In this document: one piece after another, positions 34,146 through 44,452 of the stretch
How the letters are laid out: every line of letters starts with the position of its first letter
How positions within the stretch are numbered: position 1 is the stretch's first letter
From: Chitinophaga jiangningensis
GTDB taxonomy: Bacteria; Bacteroidota; Bacteroidia; Chitinophagales; Chitinophagaceae
DNA length: 64,000 nucleotides
Direction: 5' to 3'
Assembly: GCF_900142605.1 (NCBI RefSeq)
Contig: NZ_FRBL01000005.1
Coordinates: forward strand, 310,001-374,000
The notes under the pieces: generated by a model
The model's database searches: none
What the model was told of the DNA's origin: nothing
Seen by the model: only the letters and a program-made list of their open reading frames with translations
Made by a program: the position numbers and the translations under genes

Positions 34146-37100
34146 TTATCGCATGAGGGTTACGTTACCTTTCTTAGTAATCACGGTGCCATCCTGCATG
34201 GTAGCTTTCACGATGTATACGTAAACGCCTACCGGTTGTCTTTGACCACTCATGGTACCATCCCATCCCTGGCGCTGATCTTTGGATGTGAACACCAGTT
34301 GACCCCATTGGTTGTAGATCCTGAATTCGAGTTGTGCGATAGCTGTACCGTACACGTACTCGATATCATTCACCCCGTCACCATTTGGACTGAAGAGGTT
34401 TGGTACATAGATATTGTTACCCTGTGGATTTGTTGTTTTATCTGTGATTTCCCTGATCAGACTAATCTGACAGAAGCTTGAACCAACTGCTTTCACATAC
34501 AGCGTTACATTCTGGTTTGGCTGCAGGTTCGTTACAGTATGTGTAGTACCGTTAACACCGGAACTTGGTGCAACGAAGTTGCCGGTAGAATCATTCACAG
34601 CCACTACATATCGTTCAGCACCTGGCACTGGAGCCCATGTGAATGTTACGCTGGTAGCAGTTCTTTCGGCTACGGTTACTACCGGTGCAGCCGGTGCTTT
34701 CAATACTGTAATTGGTACTGCTGTTCTGGTGGCGCTTACGCAGTTGCTGCCGATGGAAGCTTCTACGTAGTATACCACATCCTGGCTGATCGGAGGTGTA
34801 GTGAATTGTGCACTTGTGCTCACCGGTGTCGTGCCATTTGGTGTAGCATACCATGCGAAGCTTGCACCCGGTGTGGTAGAGGTGGCGGTGAGTGTATATG
34901 TTTCACCCGGACACTTACCGATGTCGTTGCCGGCAACCTGTGGTGCACCTGGTGCATTACCTACGGATACGCTTACCAGTGTGCGGGTTGCACTGCTACA
35001 GCCGTTCGCATTTACTGCTTCTACATAGTAGGAACCATTTGCAGTAACTGGTCCGACAGTTACACTATCCCCTGTAGTAACCGGTGTACCTCCCTGAGCA
35101 GTGGTGTACCACTTGTAGGTAAGGCTACGGTCAGGGTTTGCTACTTTCAGCACAGCGAGGCTGTTGGTACAAGTGGTGACTGCTCCATTTGCAACTGCTG
35201 GTGTTGCCGGTACGCTGCTAACTGTTACGTTCACCTGACCTCTGCTGCTGCTTACGCAGTTACCTGCTGCAATGCTTGCATCTACAAAGTAAGAGCCATT
35301 AGTAATTACACCATTGATATTCACAGTTGCGCCTGTTGCTATCGGTGTGGTAGATGTTGCACTGGTATACCAGTGGTAAACCACGCCATTGATCGGATTA
35401 TTTACGCTGAGTGTGAGTGCCTGACCCAGACATACACTTGCATTTGGTGCCACACTCGGAGTAGCCAGTGAATCCACGATGGTTGCACGGAGCGCTGTTC
35501 TTGACAGACTTGCACAACCGGATATATTCTTCGCAACCACGTAGTAATCGGAGCTTGCTCTGAGTCTGCCGGTGCTAAAGGCCGTACCTGTTGCCAGACT
35601 ATCATTTGTCAGTGAGTTATACCATACATAACGGAGCTGTGCGTCCGGATTGCTGATCTGGAAGGTGAGCATGTTATCCACACAAGCTGCCTGATCTGCT
35701 ACTACCACTGTTGGTGTTGCAGGTGCTGGTAATACATTAGCTGTTGCACTTGCTCTGCCACCTGCATTGCTGCAGCCTGCGCTGTTGAATGCGGCCACAT
35801 AGTAGGTGGTGGTAGCTGTTATGCCTGAAGCAGTGAACGTAGTTGGTGAAGCAGGCGTAAGCTCAGTACCATTTACCGCCGCGTCGAACCAACGATAGGT
35901 TACAGCTGCATCCGGGTTATTGATTGTGAACGTTACGTTACCTCCTGCGCAAACAGTTTGGCTGTTAGTAACCAGTGTTGGTATTGCCGGTGTTGGCGCG
36001 ATGACTACTGTTACAGGTACTCTTGCAGAAGTACCTACACAACCGGCCTGGCCAACGGCTTCTACATAGTATACTGTGGATGTGCGCAGTGTGTCAGTTA
36101 CGAAGTTGATACCTGCATCGGTATTCAGTGCAGTACCTCCGCTTGATACATTGTACCATTTGTAGGTAACGCCACTTACCGGCGCTTTGATGGTGAGCGT
36201 TGCCCTTGATCCGCCGCAGGCAGTCTGGATACTGTCAACAGCAGGTGTAGGCGCACCATTCACGGTTACATCCACTTTAATGAGGGTGAGGGCACACTGG
36301 CCTTTTGTAGCCTCCAGGTAGAAGGAGGTATCAGCATTCAGTATACCTGTTCTGAAGGTATCAGCGGTAGCGAGCAGCTGTGCTTTGGTGCTACTGTTGT
36401 ACCATCTGTAGGTAACCGTTGCATCCGGGTTAGCTACTCTTACAGTAGCTGCCTGGCCGGCACAGATGGCTGCACCTATTGCTGTTGGTGTGGTAAAGCT
36501 ATTCACGGTTACTGTTACAGCTTTGGCTGCCCCCGGAGCGTTTTCACATTTATTCACACCCTGAACGGTTACATAGTAAGTAGTGGTTGCAGTCAGCGTA
36601 TCAGTGGTAAATACGGTGGCGCTTCTGATGAATTGTGTCAGTGCGGCATCGCGGTACCATCTGAACACCGGATTTGTTACAGTTGTGCTGGATGCGGTGA
36701 TAGTGGCAGCAGTATTCACGCAGGTGCTTGGGTTGATAGTCTGGATATCAGTGCTATCAGCTGGCGTACCAACGTTCACGGTTACCTGTTTGAGGTTGCC
36801 GGCAGCATTTTCACACTGGCCATTTGCGCTTACACTCACAAAGTAGTTATAGGTACCTGCGGCAAGGCCCGGCAGGGTGAGTACACCGGCAGCGTCCACA
36901 CCTGTAGTGATAGGTGTTGTTTTCTGCTGGCTGGTATACCATTTAAATACAGCGTTTGCGACAGTACTTGTTGGGATCAGTCGTGCTGTATCACCCAGGC
37001 AGATGGATTGTACGCTGTCGATTGTAATATCAGCAGCTACCGCATTATTGAACACGGTGAGTGTAATCTGCGTGCGTGCGGTATCGTTAGCGCAACCATT

Positions 37101-40100
37101 GCCGTTGTTAGCTCTTACAAAGTAGTTGTAAGTACCTACCGCCATTGGGTTTGGTGTAGTATAAGCATTATTGTTAGCGGTCAGCTGATTGCCGGCGGCA
37201 TCGAACCAGGTGTAAGTTACACCTGCTTGCGGGATCACTTTGAGTGTGGCCGGCAGATTGCTTACGCAAACCGAAGCCGGGTTGGCAGAATCTGCAACCG
37301 GAGCACCTGGTATACCCTGGAAGCTTACTCTGGCGGCAGCAGATGTCTGAATGTTACAATTGTCTCTGGTAGCAGTTACAGTATAGTTGTATACGCCAGC
37401 AGGATTAGATGCCGGAACTACATAAGCTATACTATCCAATAACCTGGTGCCATCCTGGTTGTACCAGGTGTAGGTTACACCAGGAACAGGGTTGTTTACA
37501 CGCAGGGTTACCGGAGTGCCAACGCATACGCTGGAATCGCTGGTGGATACTGTAGGCGCTACAATACCGCGACGGGCGTAGTTAAAGTCTACAGCTGTTA
37601 GGGCCGCGAGTATACCTGATTTCAGTTTCACTTCGATCGCATCGAACTGTTTGGTTGGTACGAAGGACAGTACAACACCATCCGTACCGCTGAGCAGTTT
37701 CACATGCAGGAGTGGGTTATTGGTCAGGAGGCTGTCACCAGCGGTAACACCGTTGTAAGTAGTCAGCTGTACGCTGGCCAGCAGTGCTGCGGAGAGCACC
37801 TGACCAGGGCTGGAGAGCATTACCTCTACTGTATCACCCAGGGTAGACAATCCGTTGAATGCAGCACGTTGCCATACAGCAGCGTTGAGCGCAGCCAGGT
37901 TGAGTACCAGCGAAGAGCTGGAAACGGTATTATTATCTACCGCACGGTCCGGGTTTACTACTGAGCCCAGTACGAGGAGTCCGCCACCTGCGGTAGTATT
38001 ACTATTTGTTTGTGCCACTGCACGTTCGCAAGGAACTGCATTTGGCGGCATTGGTGTGGTTACAATCAGTGCTGCAACCCTGGCGGATTTACAGCTTGAA
38101 TTATCACCCAGTACTGCTTCTACCCACACAGTATCTGTTGCAGCTACTGATCTTGGAGCAGAGATATATTGCAATCCTTTATACAGGGTATCAGTACCAA
38201 ACTGAGTACGGAACCAGTAAACGTTCGCATTAGCAGCTGGCGGTGTAGCTACCAGTATAGCACTCTTACCGGTATCTACTGACGCTACTGAAGGAGTAAT
38301 AACCGGCACGCCCAATTGATTGGCTGTAGTAAAGAGCACTGGCGTACGGGTAGCGGATACAATACCACAGCTATCGTTCTTCGCTTCTACATAATAGGTA
38401 ACAGGAGCTGTTACATTATTTACGGTGAATACGAAACCACTGTCGGTGTTCAGTTTGGTTCCACCATTTGCCACATTATACCAGCCGTAGGTATAACCGG
38501 TAACAGGGTTAGTGATAGATGCGCTGGCGTTAGAGCCAGGACATACTGCAATTGTATCAGGTGTTACCACTGGAGCAAGCGGTGTGGCAATCACTTTCAC
38601 CGTAACCGGCGTTTTAGCACTGCTTGGGCAATCCGCACCTGCTCTGTAAGCTTCCACCAGGAAGGAGGTATCAGTAGTGATAGCGCCGGTAACCAGCGAT
38701 GCACCGTCTTTACCTGTCAGGTATACCCCATTGGAACTATACCAGCGGTAGGTTACGTTAGCGGATGGATTATCCACATTAAGGGTGGCAGTACCGCCAC
38801 TGCAGACAGTTACAGTAGATGCCTGTACTTTAGGTGCTGCAATGATTCTGCGTGCAGAGTTGAAGTTAACATCCGTCAGTGCTCCGAGAACACCTGATTT
38901 CAGTTTCACTTCTACTGCATCATACAAGCCGTTTGGCAGGAAGGTGAAGTCACCTGTGCGACCGCCACTCAACAAGTCCACATGCAGTAATGGATTACTC
39001 AGGACTACGGAATCAACCGGCGTATTACCATTGTAAGCGGTGAGCTGTACGCTGGATAATACACCCGCAGAGAGCACCTGACTAGGGTTAGACAGTCTTA
39101 CCCGAACACTGTCGCCCGGTGCAGACAATCCGTTGAATGCTGCACGCTGCCATACAGTAGCGTTTAATGCACCCAGGTTTATTACGAGGGAAGAGCCGGT
39201 ATTTTGGTTATTATCTACAGCGAAGGCCGGGTTGTACACATTACCCAGTACCAGCAATCCGCTGCCGCCGATTGTTTGGCTGATGGCGCGTTCGCAAGGC
39301 ACTTCAGTAGAGTCGCCTACCTGAGCGATAACGGTGACAGGTACACGAACAGACTGACAGCTACCGCCGCCGGCAATAAATGCCTGTGCATAGTAGATGG
39401 AGGTATCAGGTATTGCTTTGGATGGTGCTCCGAAGCTGGTACCCAATGCCAGCGTATCAGTAGTAGTTGCATCTCTGAACCATGCGATGGTGGCATTAGC
39501 TACCGGCAGGGTTGCAGTGAGTACTGCTGATTCATTGAGTCGTACGATAGCAGGATTTGGTGATACCACTGGTGCCTGCAGACCGCTGCTGATGGTGATA
39601 TGATAAGCCTGACGTGTGGTTGAGGTAGCACCACAGGAACTTTGCGCTTCTACATAAAGAGTAGTATCTCTTGTAACACCATTTACAGGGAAGGTTAAAC
39701 CAGAATCTGCATTCAGTTTAGTACCGCCCTGTGCGGCATTGAACCAGTTGTAGGTTAATCCCTGTACCGGATTATTGATACGTAATATCACATTAGAGCC
39801 GGAGCATACACCTACTGTCTGGTCAGTGCCAGGCACGGCAGGTGGAGGTGTTACGGTAACACTTACCGGATATCTTTCAGGGTTTTCACAATTAGCCGGG
39901 CCGCCATAAACAGCTACCCAGTATTTCACTGTACCAGGGGTACGGAGTGTATCAGTAGTGTAAGTGCTGGTTGATGCCAGTACAGTTGTACCGGTAGAAT
40001 CAGCATACCAGCGAACACCGGTGCCGTTTACAGGCGTAACGGTGAGGGTGGCAGTTGTGTTAACACAAACGGTATCGTTAGGTGTATTGATGGCCGGACG

Positions 40101-43100
40101 TGGGTAGAGTACCCTTGCACCATAGATATCAATACTATTGAGGAGGTTAGCAACACCAGTCAGCCTGATTTCTACGCGATCGTATACACCGGTAGCAGGG
40201 AGGGTGGCTGTAAATTGCTGACCGCTGAGGAGGCGGAGGGTGAGCAGATTAGAAATGGTATCCGCTGTAACCAGGGAAGTGTTATTGTATACACGCACCA
40301 CTACACCACCGAGCAGGCTTACATCAGCCAGGCCCCCAGGGGCGCCGAATGTAACGCGGATGCTATCGGAAGCAGTTCCAGGGTTTGCAAATATCAATTG
40401 TTGGTATACAGAACCACCCAGCAGACCAACCGGCATACTGAGTCGTGTGAAATTCGTTTTCACACTATCGATTGAGTTAGTAGGATCCTGTACGGAGCAG
40501 AGGATACAACCAAGGCTGGTTCCGGAGTTCTGGCTGACTGGCACATTACAATCCGGAGAGATAATAACCGGACCGGTTACTACTACGGTTACACGTACGC
40601 GGTTGGATTCGCAGGCACCAGGAACGGTCATTGCTGCGAAGAAGGTGTAAGTGCCCGGATTGGTAAACGGACCAACGTTAAATGGAGTACCGGTACCGAG
40701 GGCAGTAGTAGTGGTTGAATCAGCATACCAGGTGATGGTGGCACCGGCTACAGGTGTAGCGGTGAGTGCCACTGGCTGGCCGGTGGTAGCCACCACGGTA
40801 CCAGGCACTACAGGGCCTGCAGGAGCTGTTACAACTTTAACAGATGCAGGTTTCAGTGTATTAGCCGGGTTTTCACAACGGTTACTTCCGGATATGGCTG
40901 CATAATAAGTATATGTTCCGGCAGCGAGGCCAGTGATAGTCAGTTTACCTACTGAATCCAGTGCATAGGTAATACCTGCGGTGGTACCATTAGTGACAGG
41001 CTGCGTTTTAGCCTGGTCGAAATACCATTTAATCACAGGGTTGGTGATACCGGATGCGCTGTTTGCTGTTGGAGTAAGTACAGCACTATTGCTGGTACAG
41101 GCAACGGTGGTATCATTTACAATGATATCGCCCGCGGTACCCAGCGGATTCACGGTGATGCGAACCGGTAGTCTTTCCGGATTAGCGCAACCGTTCGCTG
41201 CAACAACCTGTGCGTAGTAAGTTACTACACCAGGTGTGGTGAGTTGCGGTGTGGTGAAGGTAGGATTACTACCTGCTACTGTGGCGGTGGTAGAATCAGC
41301 GTACCATCTGATACTGTTTGTACCGAGGCCGTTAGCGGTGATAGTTGCCGTTTCATTCACGCAGGCAGTACCATTGGTATTGATGGTGAAGGTTGGATTT
41401 GGAGCCACAGCTCTTACACCATACAGGCGGAGGGAAGTAAGCAGGTTAGCTACTCCTGTAAGTTTAACCTGTACCGTATTATAAACGCCACCTGCAGGAA
41501 TGGTAACGGTATAAGGACCGGCGCCACTGAGCAGCTGGAGGTTGAGCAGGCTGGCGAGCGTATCTCTTCTTACCACAGTAGTACCATTGGCCACAGTGAT
41601 TTCGACACCGGCGAGCAGGCCTACATCAGCGATACCACCAGGATAGCCGAACATGATGCGGAGGCTATCGGTAGCAGCACCAGGGCTTGGGAAGAAGAGC
41701 TGTTGATATACACTACCACCGAGCAGCCCTACCGGAATACTGAGCGTGCTGAAATTGGTGGAGGTAGTATCTACAGCGCCATTAGGGTTAGTAACGCTAC
41801 ACAGTACGCAACCAAGTGTAGTACCGGTGGCGGTGGTGGTTGGTGCGTTACAGGAAGTATTTGTAACTAGTGGTATAATGATAGCGGTATCAGCGACTCT
41901 GTATGATTCGCAGGCGCCGCTGGCACTCAGGCGTGCAGCTGCATAGTAAATATGTGTACCTGCTGCAGGGAATGGTCCGACGAGGAGGGTATCGCCGGAA
42001 CCAATTGACGCCTGTGTGGTATCACTATACCAGAATATGGTACCGCCACCCGGAGGGGTAGCGCGGAGAACTACTGGTTGTCCTACGCTGGCATATACAG
42101 TAGATGCGCCGAGAGTAGGAGTAGGAGCTTTAGTGGTTTGTGCAACGGTTACTTTTTTCAGTGTATTTGCCAGGTTATCGCAATGATTGCTGTCGCTGGC
42201 GCTTACATAGTAATCAGCAGTTGGTGCGGTAAGGCCTACTATGGTGAGGCGGCCGGTAGTATCCACAAAATACTGGATGGCACCTTCTACGAGTCCGTTG
42301 GTAATCGGTGTTGTTTTAGCAGCATCTTTCCACCAGCTGAACACAGGTTTTGCTGTGAGGAAGGTGGAGGTTGGTGTGATGCGTACTGTGTCGCCAGCGC
42401 AACTATAGGCTGAATCAGAGAAGTTCAGGTCGGCGGCGGTAGTATATGGATTTACTTTTAACGTAAGCGGAGTCCGTTGAGAGCCAGTGGTACACATTGT
42501 TCTGTTGGCCGCCACGGAGTAGGTAAATGTACCAGCAGTGTTTACCGGTGGTGAATAGGAGGAAGTGGTGGCAGGGCCTTGCACTACCGTACCGGCGCTG
42601 TTATACCAGGTATAATTTAAGGCAGCATCCGGATTGGAGATGGTGAAGGTAGCCGGCGAGTTCAGGCAAGTGGTGAGATTACCACCTGTTGCTGTAACAA
42701 ACGGACTTGGAATGAAGCGTCCCACTTCGTATACGAACAGGCTGTTGAGCACATTCGCGAGGCCTCCCAATCGTACTTCCACATGATCGAACGGACCAGA
42801 GGATGCGAAAGTGGCTACCTGCGGTGTTCCTGGTCCGGCGAGGAGACTAAGCGAAATCAGGCTGCTGCCTCCATTAATACTATCTACAACAGTTGCTCCA
42901 TTATAGGTAAGGAAGGTAATGGACTGGAGTGCCGTTAGTGAAAGCAGCCCTCCCGTGGTTCCGAGGGTGATACGAACGGAGTCGCCCGCTTTTGCAAGTC
43001 CGGGAAAAATTACATTTAAACGCGTGTAGCCGGCTACGTTGGCGAGTGTTTCCATTGTAGCGGCTGTATTGGTATTTAAGTCAATTGCATTTTGTGGGTT

Positions 43101-43772
43101 GGTTACCGTTCCGAGGTTAACAAGGCTGGCAATATCTACCAGGCTTTGTACTCCGCCAATCACATCTATCGGGTTATCGCAGGCGAGTGTGCCGGTAGCT
43201 GGTACATTATAATAAGCGTCATACACATTAATACTTGTGGCCACATTCAGCAAGCCGGCAACGCTGACGCGCACGCGGTCGTAAGTACCGGTAGCTCCCG
43301 AGGCTGATGGAGCTGGCAGGTAAACTTCTGACTGGTTATTACTAACAAGCAGTTTAGCCAGTGCAGTATTTAAACTGGTAGCATTTCCTTTTGTGGTGCT
43401 TGTACCACTCATTGGCTGCGCAGTGATGTTACCAAGTGTTACACTCACCAGGGCGCCTGTGCCTACTCGTAGGATGACACCTTGTGTGACGGGAATTGGC
43501 GCAGGAAATATTACATCGAGCCAAACTGACGCTGCAACACCTACCGTATTATTAACGGAGGCGAATGTACTCAGATTAGCATCCACTGCATTAGCAGCAC
43601 CGGTAACACTACACACAGTACATAACAAAGGAGTTTCGCCAACAGATTGACTGTTAGCGTATACTCTCTGGTAATACGTTTGTGCGTTGACGTTAGTACC
43701 TGCTATCATTAATAGCATCAATACTAAAAATCCTTTGAGGAAGTTTACAACACGCAGGTTTTTACGTGGCAT
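34146..43772 (-). CDS. Giant Ig-repeat surface protein with T9SS type B sorting domain
   Basis: About 3,208 residues from ATG 43770-43772, where a good signal peptide starts (MPRKNLRVVNFLKGF, ending VNAQ); ATG 43857-43859 would add 29 residues. Six modules of about 130 residues (starts near 51, 208, 648, 1088, 1511, 1935) look like discoidin or carbohydrate-binding beta-sandwiches (AVD..TNFSTL...VYQQL). Modules 2 to 5 are each followed by three Ig-like domains of about 80 residues (C.G..ATL...NP...YTWY), the third without the first cysteine. Eleven more Ig domains, a fibronectin III domain (about 3020-3105) and a CHU_C-type end domain (NLFSPNGDGVND) follow. Probably a secreted adhesin exported by the PorP/SprF partner. 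Confidence 0.93.
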   Translation of the reverse strand: MPRKNLRVVNFLKGFLVLMLLMIAGTNVNAQTYYQRVYANSQSVGETPLLCTVCSVTGAANAVDANLSTFASVNNTVGVAASVWLDVIFPAPIPVTQGVILRVGTGALVSVTLGNITAQPMSGTSTTKGNATSLNTALAKLLVSNNQSEVYLPAPSASGATGTYDRVRVSVAGLLNVATSINVYDAYYNVPATGTLACDNPIDVIGGVQSLVDIASLVNLGTVTNPQNAIDLNTNTAATMETLANVAGYTRLNVIFPGLAKAGDSVRITLGTTGGLLSLTALQSITFLTYNGATVVDSINGGSSLISLSLLAGPGTPQVATFASSGPFDHVEVRLGGLANVLNSLFVYEVGRFIPSPFVTATGGNLTTCLNSPATFTISNPDAALNYTWYNSAGTVVQGPATTSSYSPPVNTAGTFTYSVAANRTMCTTGSQRTPLTLKVNPYTTAADLNFSDSAYSCAGDTVRITPTSTFLTAKPVFSWWKDAAKTTPITNGLVEGAIQYFVDTTGRLTIVGLTAPTADYYVSASDSNHCDNLANTLKKVTVAQTTKAPTPTLGASTVYASVGQPVVLRATPPGGGTIFWYSDTTQASIGSGDTLLVGPFPAAGTHIYYAAARLSASGACESYRVADTAIIIPLVTNTSCNAPTTTATGTTLGCVLCSVTNPNGAVDTTSTNFSTLSIPVGLLGGSVYQQLFFPSPGAATDSLRIMFGYPGGIADVGLLAGVEITVANGTTVVRRDTLASLLNLQLLSGAGPYTVTIPAGGVYNTVQVKLTGVANLLTSLRLYGVRAVAPNPTFTINTNGTACVNETATITANGLGTNSIRWYADSTTATVAGSNPTFTTPQLTTPGVVTYYAQVVAANGCANPERLPVRITVNPLGTAGDIIVNDTTVACTSNSAVLTPTANSASGITNPVIKWYFDQAKTQPVTNGTTAGITYALDSVGKLTITGLAAGTYTYYAAISGSNRCENPANTLKPASVKVVTAPAGPVVPGTVVATTGQPVALTATPVAGATITWYADSTTTTALGTGTPFNVGPFTNPGTYTFFAAMTVPGACESNRVRVTVVVTGPVIISPDCNVPVSQNSGTSLGCILCSVQDPTNSIDSVKTNFTRLSMPVGLLGGSVYQQLIFANPGTASDSIRVTFGAPGGLADVSLLGGVVVRVYNNTSLVTADTISNLLTLRLLSGQQFTATLPATGVYDRVEIRLTGVANLLNSIDIYGARVLYPRPAINTPNDTVCVNTTATLTVTPVNGTGVRWYADSTGTTVLASTSTYTTDTLRTPGTVKYWVAVYGGPANCENPERYPVSVTVTPPPAVPGTDQTVGVCSGSNVILRINNPVQGLTYNWFNAAQGGTKLNADSGLTFPVNGVTRDTTLYVEAQSSCGATSTTRQAYHITISSGLQAPVVSPNPAIVRLNESAVLTATLPVANATIAWFRDATTTDTLALGTSFGAPSKAIPDTSIYYAQAFIAGGGSCQSVRVPVTVIAQVGDSTEVPCERAISQTIGGSGLLVLGNVYNPAFAVDNNQNTGSSLVINLGALNATVWQRAAFNGLSAPGDSVRVRLSNPSQVLSAGVLSSVQLTAYNGNTPVDSVVLSNPLLHVDLLSGGRTGDFTFLPNGLYDAVEVKLKSGVLGALTDVNFNSARRIIAAPKVQASTVTVCSGGTATLNVDNPSANVTYRWYSSNGVYLTGKDGASLVTGAITTDTSFLVEAYRAGADCPSSAKTPVTVKVIATPLAPVVTPDTIAVCPGSNASASITNPVTGYTYGWYNVANGGTKLNTDSGFVFTVNNVTAPVTYYVEAKNDSCGIVSATRTPVLFTTANQLGVPVITPSVASVDTGKSAILVATPPAANANVYWFRTQFGTDTLYKGLQYISAPRSVAATDTVWVEAVLGDNSSCKSARVAALIVTTPMPPNAVPCERAVAQTNSNTTAGGGLLVLGSVVNPDRAVDNNTVSSSSLVLNLAALNAAVWQRAAFNGLSTLGDTVEVMLSSPGQVLSAALLASVQLTTYNGVTAGDSLLTNNPLLHVKLLSGTDGVVLSFVPTKQFDAIEVKLKSGILAALTAVDFNYARRGIVAPTVSTSDSSVCVGTPVTLRVNNPVPGVTYTWYNQDGTRLLDSIAYVVPASNPAGVYNYTVTATRDNCNIQTSAAARVSFQGIPGAPVADSANPASVCVSNLPATLKVIPQAGVTYTWFDAAGNQLTANNNAYTTPNPMAVGTYNYFVRANNGNGCANDTARTQITLTVFNNAVAADITIDSVQSICLGDTARLIPTSTVANAVFKWYTSQQKTTPITTGVDAAGVLTLPGLAAGTYNYFVSVSANGQCENAAGNLKQVTVNVGTPADSTDIQTINPSTCVNTAATITASSTTVTNPVFRWYRDAALTQFIRSATVFTTDTLTATTTYYVTVQGVNKCENAPGAAKAVTVTVNSFTTPTAIGAAICAGQAATVRVANPDATVTYRWYNSSTKAQLLATADTFRTGILNADTSFYLEATKGQCALTLIKVDVTVNGAPTPAVDSIQTACGGSRATLTIKAPVSGVTYKWYNVSSGGTALNTDAGINFVTDTLRTSTVYYVEAVGQAGCVGTSARVPVTVVIAPTPAIPTLVTNSQTVCAGGNVTFTINNPDAAVTYRWFDAAVNGTELTPASPTTFTASGITATTTYYVAAFNSAGCSNAGGRASATANVLPAPATPTVVVADQAACVDNMLTFQISNPDAQLRYVWYNSLTNDSLATGTAFSTGRLRASSDYYVVAKNISGCASLSRTALRATIVDSLATPSVAPNASVCLGQALTLSVNNPINGVVYHWYTSATSTTPIATGATVNINGVITNGSYFVDASIAAGNCVSSSRGQVNVTVSSVPATPAVANGAVTTCTNSLAVLKVANPDRSLTYKWYTTAQGGTPVTTGDSVTVGPVTANGSYYVEAVNANGCSSATRTLVSVSVGNAPGAPQVAGNDIGKCPGETYTLTATSTTPGASFAWYATPNGTTPVSTSAQFTTPPISQDVVYYVEASIGSNCVSATRTAVPITVLKAPAAPVVTVAERTATSVTFTWAPVPGAERYVVAVNDSTGNFVAPSSGVNGTTHTVTNLQPNQNVTLYVKAVGSSFCQISLIREITDKTTNPQGNNIYVPNLFSPNGDGVNDIEYVYGTAIAQLEFRIYNQWGQLVFTSKDQRQGWDGTMSGQRQPVGVYVYIVKATMQDGTVITKKGNVTLMR

Positions 43773-44452
43773 GGGATCGTTGATTGCAGAACCATCCCGA
43801 TTGCGAAGGATAACAAAGGAAGCACTAAAAGGGCTAGTAGGAGTAGCTTTTGAATGCATAGCATCAGTATTTGGATAATAAGAAGTCTTGTTTATTGAAC
43901 ACAATAAACTCTATTGGAGGCAGCGGTTAAGAAGGTGTTTTTGGGGAAAGGGATTCTGGTTGATAAAATACATTGAACTCCTTTCTGCCTAGATATATTT
44001 TGACAATCTATGATACGAAAGTATAGTGCTGGCGCCGTTTATGTATATGCCTTTTTGTTCATTCCTTTTAGCGCATTCAACCTGTTCATTTTTCTGTTGC
44101 TCTGTTCATTTTGTTCATTTTACTATTTTTTCAGTCACAGCGTTCAGTCGGTTTTGGGGCTGTTCAAAAAAATTTCTCGATTTTCTATTAAAAGTTAGCT
44201 AAATATTTAGCAGATCCGACTGCAGCCTGGTAGCGGTATAACAAGCCCTATTATATTTCCTAATTAATTAATTATCATCTCTTTAAATAAAATAAAATAC
44301 ACACAGGAGCAAGACACAAACAGATACATTACATTATTTTACATATATAACAAATAATCATGGCTATTCATTCCCCCCTGCATGAAATCTAAATAGCTGA
44401 TATCTACGTAATTAATCTAGTACCTAAATTCCATAATCCATTATTGTCCCCT
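43773..44452. other. Divergent region between the giant adhesin and the NACHT operon
   Basis: Contains a cluster of TGTTCATT direct repeats (44056-44119) and a 14-base perfect palindrome GCTAAATATTTAGC (44198-44211). No exact TAnnTTTG promoter was found for either gene. A 62-codon frame at 44010-44198 is low-complexity and Phe/Ser-rich and looks spurious. Confidence 0.4.
44056..44119. repeat. Four direct repeats of TGTTCATT
   Basis: Copies at 44056-44063, 44083-44090, 44103-44110 and 44112-44119, with a further TGTTCA at 44161. Spacing between starts is 27, 20 and 9 bases. Same-strand repeats of this kind in a divergent region are often regulator sites; the regulator is unknown. Confidence 0.55.

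Noticed and set aside
34146..43772. Giant gene as an assembly artefact of collapsed or expanded repeats
   Set aside because: The frame is continuous for over 9.6 kb, all units differ in sequence, and the signal peptide and sorting domain are both present. Copy number could still be misassembled.
44010..44198. 62-codon ORF on the plus strand in the divergent region
   Set aside because: Very Phe/Ser/Leu-rich, no family resemblance, contains the TGTTCATT repeats, no start-site context. Treated as non-coding.
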